From Clostridium sp. (GTDB lineage: Bacteria; Bacillota; Clostridia; Clostridiales; Clostridiaceae), in assembly GCA_029257045.1 (NCBI GenBank), contig JARIDB010000158.1, positions 1 through 32,958 of the forward strand: a stretch of DNA of 32,958 nt. The letters run 5' to 3'. Position 1 is the first letter of the stretch. Each line of letters opens with the position of its first letter. This document shows positions 17,546-23,956 of this stretch, piece by piece. The notes beneath the pieces were generated by a model. That model worked only from the letters and a program-made list of their open reading frames with translations. It did no database searches and had not been told where the DNA came from. A program made the position numbers and the translations under genes.

Positions 17546-17677
17546 TCTTTCAGAAATTATAATAACGCATCCGTAGATAAGTTATTATAATTTCAACCTT
17601 CAATTTAAAGTGAACATATAATGGTTTGCGATGACTTGGAACGTAGCGACGGAATAAGCAAACTATTATATGTTCAC
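17546..17677 (-). repeat. two-hairpin dispersed element, copy 3
   Basis: Opposite orientation to the other copies. Hairpin B: 14-bp perfect arms 17553-17566 and 17581-17594. Hairpin A: 20-bp arms 17610-17629 and 17658-17677 with one G-T pair. In element orientation the interior reads TTATTCCGTCGCTACG then TTCCAAGTCATC. It ends 5 bp from the sleC stop codon. The flanks AAAAAAGGTG (sleC side) and AAAAAAAGGTGG (terminator side) form a direct repeat. The remainder of 17344-17545 is AT-rich upstream sequence of the chemoreceptor. Confidence 0.85.
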
Positions 17678-17682
17678 CTTTT

Positions 17683-19059
17683 TTATATTAAATCATCTTT
17701 ATAATTAAACTTTGGAACACTTTTATCAAAATAATTATCAAAGGACTTTGGAGGGATAAATATTTTATCAACAGTATTTCTACTATATCTAAGTTCTGCT
17801 ATTCTACTTACCCCTACATATACATCTGAAATTTTATACCATGTTGCATAATCAACTATACCTGTCTTTGGCAAATTAAAAACTCCTTGAAATACTGTAA
17901 CTGCCTCCTTTGTTCTTTCTCCATATATTCCATCTGGAATAACCTTAGGAATAAGAGGATAGTTTTGTGCAATTCTATTTAAAAACTCTTGAATTGTTTT
18001 AACTTCTGGTCCTGAAGATCCAACTATAAGCTCATATCCAGGATAAGATTTAGGCCTTCCCTTTACTACTTCTGCTGTAACTAACTCTATGTCATTTCCA
18101 TAAAACTGCCTTAATATATCATATGGAACCTTACCCTGATCTCCAAGATACTTACTTCCCCATTGAGTCATCCATCCAGGACATGTAACATTTTTACCAT
18201 CACAATATTGAGTTAACAATGGTTGCTTTCTCCCTATTCGCCTTATATAAGTAGCAAATATTTCATCGACAACCTCTCCTATGCTTTCAAATATATTTCT
18301 TCCATAAGTAAAAGCATGATCATAAGCTGTAGAACTTGTTATATCAAAATTTTTCCCTTTTCCTCTATACCATTCTGTATAAATCCTATTTAGTGTAAAT
18401 GAAATAATAGCATAGATATTTGACCTTATTGTACTTTCTGGCCAAGTAGAATATATCTCACAAGATGCAACATTTTTAATATAGTCCTTATATGGAACAG
18501 TATAATTAGTAGCAGATGTGTTATTTGGCCCACCGTCATGAACTATAATAAATTCCGGAACAGCTGGTTTATCTAAAACAACTCCACTTGTTGGTGGTGG
18601 TAACGTCTTATCTACTTCCTCTGGAATTTTTTCTGGGTAATTCCCATTTAAAGTGTTTGGTCCTATGTTTATAGTTTCCGCCCTGTTAAACCTTGGTTTA
18701 ATTGGCGGTATATTTATCAACCTTGCTTCTATAATTCCTGATGCCTCGAATAAATTGCATTGTTGAATGGATAACTCATCTGGGAAAACCTGACACCTAT
18801 TTATTATTAAACTTTGATACCCCTCTCTATCAACTCTTATATCATACATACTATAGGGTATTTGCCCTGTTGGTTGTTGCGAATATTCTAAAGGTGGTGC
18901 ATCTAATTCTATTACTTCGGATTCCCCCATAGAGTTAGTTGTTAAAACTACTTCTTCTTGCCTTCCAAAGGATGGTCTAACTGTTATAATACTATTTTCT
19001 ATAGGAACATAGCTATCGTTTATAAAACACTGAACTTTCAATCTCCCCTTTTCAGCCAT
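17683..19059 (-). CDS. sleC: spore cortex-lytic enzyme SleC (zymogen)
   Basis: 458 residues. Degrades spore cortex peptidoglycan during germination. Layout: N-terminal pro-region to V160, then a sequence matching the mature N-terminus of C. perfringens SleC (VLDKPAVPEFIIVHDG), so Csp cleavage is expected between V160 and V161. Next comes a SpoIID-like lytic domain with likely catalytic E201 in 'SCEIYSTWP', and a C-terminal peptidoglycan-binding domain (about 345-415, 'GSSGPEVKTIQEFLNRI' ... 'GIYGERTKEAVTVFQ'). AAAGGAG precedes the ATG. It lies 129 bp after csp on the same strand, so protease and substrate are co-located, with a candidate sigma-K promoter between. Confidence 0.95.
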   Translation of the reverse strand: MAEKGRLKVQCFINDSYVPIENSIITVRPSFGRQEEVVLTTNSMGESEVIELDAPPLEYSQQPTGQIPYSMYDIRVDREGYQSLIINRCQVFPDELSIQQCNLFEASGIIEARLINIPPIKPRFNRAETINIGPNTLNGNYPEKIPEEVDKTLPPPTSGVVLDKPAVPEFIIVHDGGPNNTSATNYTVPYKDYIKNVASCEIYSTWPESTIRSNIYAIISFTLNRIYTEWYRGKGKNFDITSSTAYDHAFTYGRNIFESIGEVVDEIFATYIRRIGRKQPLLTQYCDGKNVTCPGWMTQWGSKYLGDQGKVPYDILRQFYGNDIELVTAEVVKGRPKSYPGYELIVGSSGPEVKTIQEFLNRIAQNYPLIPKVIPDGIYGERTKEAVTVFQGVFNLPKTGIVDYATWYKISDVYVGVSRIAELRYSRNTVDKIFIPPKSFDNYFDKSVPKFNYKDDLI

Positions 19060-19087
19060 AAACTTCTCCTTTTAATTATTTCTTTAT

Positions 19088-19115
19088 TACTATATGATCA
19101 CTTTTACCTTTTTGT
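19088..19115 (-). promoter_or_regulatory. candidate sigma-K promoter of sleC
   Basis: On the minus strand AC (19114-19115), 17-bp spacer, CATATAGTA (19088-19096), which fits the sigma-K pattern AC-n16/17-CATAnnnTA. Mother-cell expression is expected for sleC. The motif is short and the region AT-rich, so this is tentative. Confidence 0.4.
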
Positions 19116-19188
19116 TCTAATATATATTATAAAAATAATATCTTTGTATATAAACATCTAGCCATATTATTATACCTAACTTCTTAAT

Positions 19189-20913
19189 TTATCCATTAAA
19201 TCCTATTGTATTTATTAATGTTTCTATTGCATCACTCAAGCAAACTTCCCCATATCCCCAGCTTGGATCGGGATATGTTATATCAGTCCTAGGTCTCTTC
19301 GCCGATATAACAAGATAGTACTTAAGTCTTTCACCGTAAAGATAAGGATCATTTCTTTTAATTATCCCCCATTCCATCATTAAAGCTGCTATGCCTGATA
19401 CATGAGGAGTTGCCATTGATGTTCCACTCTTCACATCAAAGGATCTATTTGGTGCTGCTGATGATATATCCTCTCCCGGCGCAACTAAATCTGGTCTTGT
19501 AGGCTGGAACATCGTCGGCCTACCTCTCCCACTAAATGAAGATATATTGTTAGTTAAATAATTGTAACTGCCCACAGATATTATATTTGTAACTGTAGCT
19601 GGAATTCCTAGAGTATTTAACACAGTAGGCTGTAAAAACTTTGTCTTTTTGTTTAATCCTTCTGAAATAGGAAGCCAAATATCAAAAACTCCTCTATATT
19701 CATTTAAAAGATATAATCTTAAATCCCACTGACCAGGAGATATATAGTTTGAATTAGTTGTTATTGCAATAGATATCTCTCCAACTAAATCAAAAGGTTT
19801 TGGTCCTGTATAAAAAACTTGATATTTATCTCTTCCTATATTTCCTTCTATATATCCTTCCTTTATTGTTACTTCTCCACTGTTTACTCCATTCGGGCTT
19901 ATTATTTTTATACCTAAATTTGATAAAACAGGCTTGTATAAATTTAAAACTACCCCCCCCTCATCTTCTGATACATTTATATAAATTTGCTTTTCTCCAA
20001 ACAATTCTCCTCCAATATGATGAGCTGCATCGCCTTCATTTCCTGCTGCAATTACTATTGATGCTCTTTCTAATGTTGCAATAGTTGAAATATATTGTTC
20101 TAAAAGGCTCGTTCCATTATGTGCTCCATCATTAGTACTTAAACTAATATTTATTACTAGAGGTTTATTTATTTCTTTTCCCTTATCTATTAGAAACTTA
20201 ATCCCTCTCATTATATTTGTACTAAGAGCGTATTGTCCCCTTGTGCATTTGACCATAGCAATAGAACTCTTTGGTGCTACACCATAAAAACTTTGATTAA
20301 TATTACCTCCTGCACAAGCTATTCCTGCCACATGAGTTCCATGACCTGTTGAATCAAAAGATGTAACAACTGAAGATGGATTTGAATTTTTTAAGGCTAC
20401 ATTTATCTCTTCACTATTATATATCCTCCCGCCTTCACTTATATCATAAATAAATTCTATTCTTGTTGTTCCATCATCATTTCTAAAGGCTGGGTGAGTA
20501 TAATCTATCCCTGAATCTATAAACCCTATTAAAACTCCTTCTCCACTTATTGAATATTCTCCTCTAGCTGGTGTTACACAAGATGCTCTATTACTTGCCG
20601 CATCTGTAGTATATAAACTCTTTGGTAGCTCAATATATTGAATATCTTCTAAACTCGATAACTTCCACAAATTCTCTTTAGGTAAACTTACAATTCCAAA
20701 TCCATAACCTAAACTTTCATACTTTCCCCCAATAGAACTTATAACTTCATCTAACCTCTCCGGAGTACTCCCAGATATTATTATTACTTCTAATAAGCTT
20801 TCTTGATCAAGCACCTGTGAATAATTAATTCCTAATTTACTCAATATATTTTTAGGGACGTTTTGAATTAGTCCAATACCCGCATCTATTTTACTTATAT
20901 TTGAGTTTTCTAT
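19189..20913 (-). CDS. csp: germination protease Csp (subtilisin-like, activates SleC)
   Basis: S8 subtilase that cleaves pro-SleC. In the 551-residue frame from the TTG at 20844, the triad is intact: D110 (GFIDSGID), H168 (STGHGTHVAG), S476 (SGTSMATPHVSG), oxyanion N269 (AAGNEGD). A pro-peptide of about 90-95 residues precedes the catalytic domain, and a beta-rich insertion (about 275-405) typical of clostridial Csp splits it. The TTG has no ribosome site. The open frame continues 23 codons upstream to an ATA at 20911-20913 placed five bases after GGAGGAGG, so I extend the gene to that codon (574 residues). C. perfringens has three csp genes; here there is one. Confidence 0.88.
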   Translation of the reverse strand: MENSNISKIDAGIGLIQNVPKNILSKLGINYSQVLDQESLLEVIIISGSTPERLDEVISSIGGKYESLGYGFGIVSLPKENLWKLSSLEDIQYIELPKSLYTTDAASNRASCVTPARGEYSISGEGVLIGFIDSGIDYTHPAFRNDDGTTRIEFIYDISEGGRIYNSEEINVALKNSNPSSVVTSFDSTGHGTHVAGIACAGGNINQSFYGVAPKSSIAMVKCTRGQYALSTNIMRGIKFLIDKGKEINKPLVINISLSTNDGAHNGTSLLEQYISTIATLERASIVIAAGNEGDAAHHIGGELFGEKQIYINVSEDEGGVVLNLYKPVLSNLGIKIISPNGVNSGEVTIKEGYIEGNIGRDKYQVFYTGPKPFDLVGEISIAITTNSNYISPGQWDLRLYLLNEYRGVFDIWLPISEGLNKKTKFLQPTVLNTLGIPATVTNIISVGSYNYLTNNISSFSGRGRPTMFQPTRPDLVAPGEDISSAAPNRSFDVKSGTSMATPHVSGIAALMMEWGIIKRNDPYLYGERLKYYLVISAKRPRTDITYPDPSWGYGEVCLSDAIETLINTIGFNG

Positions 20914-20973
20914 GGCTACCTCCTCCTTTATTTATCTTTTACTTGATAACAATATATGATTATACAAAAAAAA

Positions 20974-21070
20974 GTGAACATATAATAGTTTGCTTATTCC
21001 GTCGCTACTCTCCAAGACAACGCAAATCATTATATGTTCATTATTAAATGAATGATGAAATTATAAAATA
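20974..21070 (+). repeat. two-hairpin dispersed element, copy 4 (hairpin B deleted)
   Basis: Hairpin A: arms 20974-20993 and 21022-21041 with one mismatch and two wobble pairs; interior TTATTCCGTCGCTAC and CTCCAAGACAAC. The spacer GATGAAATTATAA is present, then the sequence jumps to AATAAAAAGG, so hairpin B is gone. The left A8 tract makes hairpin A a terminator on the minus strand, between the ppiB operon and csp. A second terminator abuts its right end. Confidence 0.82.
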
Positions 21071-21098
21071 AAAAGGTGAGAATTTAATCTCACCTTTT
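21071..21098. terminator. intrinsic terminator of the ppiB operon
   Basis: 11-bp perfect stem (21071-21081 with 21088-21098), T-rich on both strands, right after the Xre regulator gene on the minus strand and touching repeat copy 4. Confidence 0.85.
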
Positions 21099-21107
21099 CA
21101 ACTTTAA

Positions 21108-21794
21108 TTATAACTTAACTTCTAACCTATTAAGTTTTGCAATAACTGATATCTCTTTAACTTCCATAGTCTCTGTTAGCAAACTTACTGAGTTGCTTAC
21201 AAGTAAAATCTTTGAATTCCCCAAAACCTTTATTTGTCTTATTGCTCTTTTACCTTTATAGTCTACTAGGAATATACCATTATTCTCTACTTCCTTAGTT
21301 AAATGAGCAAAAGCTAAGTCTCCCTTAAGTATTCTAAAACCAGCCATATCGTCATCTTGAATTTCTATAAATAGAACTTTATCTTGTGTGTAACCTTCTA
21401 TCTTATTAGAATGAATAGGCATTTCTTTATGTCCCTTTAATTTCCTTAAGGAATAATCATATATAGGAATATTCTTTAAAACTGATGAAAAGGCATTAGT
21501 CCATACTTCTTCTTTTTCCTTTTCATCTTTTCTATTGTAACTATTAGAAGAAGTTTCTCTTAAAGTTTTTTTCTCTTCTTGAAGAGCTTCATCAGTTACT
21601 ACCATATTAATATCATTAAAATCTGTTTTAAGTACTTTAGCAGCTTTTTCTATAAATGCTTCCTGGACCACTTTTCTTCCCATTTCCACTTCATTTATAA
21701 ACTTTTCAGCAACACCTAGCTTTTTAGCTAAATCCTTTTGACTTACTCCATTTTTTAACCTTGCTTCTTTAATCTTTTCACCAACTCTACTCAC
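21108..21794 (-). CDS. Xre-family regulator with catalytically dead S24-like domain
   Basis: 228 residues: helix-turn-helix at about 6-58 ('IKEARLKNGVSQKDLAKKLGV'), a charged linker (65-100), and a C-terminal LexA/CI-type S24 fold (about 110-228). The usual G-D-S-M nucleophile motif reads D147-D148-D149-M150 (Ser to Asp149), and the catalytic Lys position in 'KRAIRQI' appears to be Arg185, so self-cleavage should be impossible. The domain may serve only for dimerisation or ligand binding. Third gene of an operon after ppiB and the DUF3783 gene, with a 1-bp gap to the latter. Confidence 0.8.
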   Translation of the reverse strand: MSRVGEKIKEARLKNGVSQKDLAKKLGVAEKFINEVEMGRKVVQEAFIEKAAKVLKTDFNDINMVVTDEALQEEKKTLRETSSNSYNRKDEKEKEEVWTNAFSSVLKNIPIYDYSLRKLKGHKEMPIHSNKIEGYTQDKVLFIEIQDDDMAGFRILKGDLAFAHLTKEVENNGIFLVDYKGKRAIRQIKVLGNSKILLVSNSVSLLTETMEVKEISVIAKLNRLEVKL

Positions 21795-21795
21795 T

Positions 21796-22164
21796 TTAAG
21801 CTCTTCCCTTCTGTTGTTTTAAAAACCATTCTCTTTCTTCAGCTAAGTGTTCAGCTAAATAATTAAACTCCCAATTTACTGAGTGTTCTGTAACAGTTGC
21901 TAAAATTCCACCTTTAACCGTTTCCCTTATCTTTTTAATAGAGTCTTTTAACTCTTCGTCTAAAAAATTATTAAAAAGTATAACTGATTCATTTATTGTA
22001 TTTGGATTAAAGGTTTCAAATTTAAAACCTTCTAGTATATCTTTAATAGTCATATTAGTCATATCATCTTTTACAATAATAATCTTATAACCTTCTTTTT
22101 CTATAGCTTTTACATCACTTTCTGGAACATTGTAAACTAATATACACTTATTGTTATCTAGCAT
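21796..22164 (-). CDS. DUF3783 domain protein
   Basis: 122 residues. The C-terminal half carries the DUF3783 pattern ('ILFNNFLDEELKDSIKKIRETVKGGILATVTEHSV..' then a 'L-A-E-H-L-x-x-E-R' helix, about 60-118); the N-terminal half is a small alpha/beta unit beginning 'CILVYNVPESDVKAIEKEG'. No function is established for the family. It is tightly coupled to the Xre regulator downstream and sits 17 bp after ppiB, so it is translated from the ppiB transcript. Confidence 0.78.
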   Translation of the reverse strand: MLDNNKCILVYNVPESDVKAIEKEGYKIIIVKDDMTNMTIKDILEGFKFETFNPNTINESVILFNNFLDEELKDSIKKIRETVKGGILATVTEHSVNWEFNYLAEHLAEEREWFLKQQKGRA

Positions 22165-22181
22165 ATAATCCTCCTAAAAAC

Positions 22182-22706
22182 CTATTTATTTAATTTTTCT
22201 GCTGGTTCATAAGTTTCTCCAAAAGTATCTACTGTAACTTTAACCATTTTTTGATCTTCGTAAGGCTTATCACTATAATCTCTTTTAGTACTTACTATCT
22301 TATCAACAACATCCATACCTTCTATAACTTTCCCAAAAGAAGCATATTGATTATCTAAATGTGGTGAATCCTTTACCATTAAAAAGAATTGACTTCCTGC
22401 TGAATCCTTTACCATAGTTCTAGCCATTGAAAGAACTCCTCTTGAATGTTTTAAATCATTTTTAAAACCATTTCCTGTAAACTCTCCCTTTATTGAGTGT
22501 CCAGGGCCTCCCATTCCAGTACCTTCTGGGCATCCTCCTTGAATCATAAAACCAGGTATAACTCTGTGAAATATAATTCCATCATAAAAACCTTTATTTA
22601 TTAATTCAACAAAGTTTCTAACTGTGTTTGGAGCTATTTCTGGATATAATTCAGCCTTTATAACTCCTCCATTTTCCATATTTATAGTTACTATTGGATT
22701 TTTCAT
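22182..22706 (-). CDS. ppiB: cyclophilin-type peptidyl-prolyl cis-trans isomerase
   Basis: 174 residues, no signal peptide, hence cytoplasmic. The active-site set is visible: H47/R48 in 'FHRVIPGFMIQGG', 'GPGHSIKGEF', 'MART' and 'SGSQFF'-like 'AGSQFFLMV', then 'HLDNQYASFGKVIEGMDVVD'. It catalyses proline isomerisation in protein folding. First gene of an operon with the DUF3783 protein and the dead-S24 Xre regulator; the ATG follows AAAGGAG. A palindrome at 22772-22793 lies in the promoter region. Confidence 0.95.
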   Translation of the reverse strand: MKNPIVTINMENGGVIKAELYPEIAPNTVRNFVELINKGFYDGIIFHRVIPGFMIQGGCPEGTGMGGPGHSIKGEFTGNGFKNDLKHSRGVLSMARTMVKDSAGSQFFLMVKDSPHLDNQYASFGKVIEGMDVVDKIVSTKRDYSDKPYEDQKMVKVTVDTFGETYEPAEKLNK

Positions 22707-22771
22707 AGTAATTCTCCTTTCAAACTTTGATTTTTATATTATTGTCAGATTTACATATATGAATACAAACA

Positions 22772-22793
22772 ATAATTATCTGATGATAATTAT
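22772..22793. other. AT-rich palindrome upstream of ppiB
   Basis: Perfect 9-bp arms with a TGAT centre, between murI and ppiB. It may be an operator for the ppiB operon or part of a -10 region. No T run follows; no clear murI terminator is visible between 22794 and 22874. Confidence 0.35.
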
Positions 22794-22874
22794 ATATTAT
22801 TTAGTTAAAAAAGCCTAGTCATCTAATTTCACTTAAAGTATATTTATTAAAAAAGATAGCTGTTAAATCAATCT

Positions 22875-23654
22875 CTAATTTTCTAATAAATCATAACTTA
22901 ACTTTATAATTTCTTTTTTATTTAAAGTATTTATTATTTCAATACTTCCCTTATTACTACTTTTATTTAACAAATCTTTATCTTCTAATCTTCTTTTTAA
23001 TTCTTTTACTGTACCTAGACCCCCATCTATTATTAAAACATCTTCACCTAGAACCTTAAGTAATGAATTCTTTATAAAAGGATAGTGTGTACACCCTAAA
23101 ACTACAGATGATACCTTTTCATCTTTATATTTATCTAACTTATTTCTAAGATATGTATCTACTTCTTTTCCTTCTAGATTTCCATTTTCTATAAACTCCA
23201 CAAGTCCCGGACATGGTAAGGGTACTATCTCAGCTATATCTTCATATTTCGTCATTAACCTATAAAATTTTTCTTCTTTTAATGTCATTGATGTAGCCAT
23301 TATTAGTATTTTACCGCCCTTATGCAACTCTACTGCAGGTTTCAACGCTGGTTCTATTCCAACTAAGGGTAAATCCGGATACTTTACTCTTAAACTTGCA
23401 ACAGCTGCACTTGTAGCTGTGTTGCAAGCTATTGCAATTCCCTTTACACCTTTATTTAATAAAATCTCAACGGCTTTAAAAGTTAAATCTCTAACTTCCT
23501 CTATACTTCTACCTCCATAAGGAGCATTTATTGAATCTCCTAAATATATATAATTTTCATTTGGCATAACATTTAATGACTCTTTCATTACACTTAATCC
23601 ACCTACGCCTGAATCAAAAAAACCTATTGGCATATTGCTTTTGTCCAACTTCAC
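22875..23654 (-). CDS. murI: glutamate racemase
   Basis: 259 residues. Makes D-glutamate for peptidoglycan. Both catalytic cysteines are present, C77 (ACNTAT) and C188 (GCTHYP), with D14 (FFDSGVGG) and H190. The start is uncertain: a GTG at 23654 and a TTG at 23648 share the GGAG upstream, and an ATG at residue 8 begins directly before the conserved IGFFDSG; I keep the GTG. It is divergent from the glutamine synthetase gene, so the 300 bp between them holds two promoters. Family certain. Confidence 0.95.
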   Translation of the reverse strand: MKLDKSNMPIGFFDSGVGGLSVMKESLNVMPNENYIYLGDSINAPYGGRSIEEVRDLTFKAVEILLNKGVKGIAIACNTATSAAVASLRVKYPDLPLVGIEPALKPAVELHKGGKILIMATSMTLKEEKFYRLMTKYEDIAEIVPLPCPGLVEFIENGNLEGKEVDTYLRNKLDKYKDEKVSSVVLGCTHYPFIKNSLLKVLGEDVLIIDGGLGTVKELKRRLEDKDLLNKSSNKGSIEIINTLNKKEIIKLSYDLLEN

Positions 23655-23819
23655 TCACTCCATTTTCTTTAATTCTATTATTATTTTATACTTTTATTTA
23701 ATATAAATCTACCAATTTGTAATCTTCTTTACTCTTATATTTTTATATTTAATTATATATATATGTTCTTTATGCCCTAAACCTTGTATTTAGTAATATA
23801 ATAATTAATAATTTAATTA

Positions 23820-23848
23820 TTGACATGACAGATTCTATATAATAGAAT
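23820..23848 (+). promoter_or_regulatory. sigma-A type promoter of the glutamine synthetase gene
   Basis: TTGACA (23820-23825), 17-bp spacer, TAGAAT (23843-23848); predicted start near 23855, giving a leader of about 100 nt. Confidence 0.7.
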
Positions 23849-23866
23849 TTTTTTATAATTAAAGTT

Positions 23867-23949
23867 TTCCGAATGTTTAGATGTCTATACCACACTATCA
23901 TTCGATTTATTAAAGAAAGGAAGTGACTTTCCTTGTATTTTACAAGGAA
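23867..23949 (+). promoter_or_regulatory. glutamine synthetase leader with ribosome-site hairpin
   Basis: A 9-bp perfect hairpin (23929-23937 with 23941-23949, loop TTT) buries AAGGA, the ribosome site of the ATG at 23957. Its left arm can instead pair with AAGGAA at 23917-23922 (6 bp), which would free the site. A further stem CGAATG/CATTCG lies upstream (about 23870-23903). The two-state switch is inferred from pairing only; the ligand or protein is unknown. Confidence 0.5.
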
Positions 23950-23956
23950 TATACTT

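Noticed and set aside
5147..21070. The four dispersed repeats as a CRISPR remnant
   Set aside because: They are kilobases apart, in both orientations, have no regular spacers and no cas genes nearby.
23832..23854. 7-bp AT stem followed by T7, looking like a leader terminator of glutamine synthetase
   Set aside because: It coincides with the -10 box of a good TTGACA-17-TAGAAT promoter, so it would not be transcribed.
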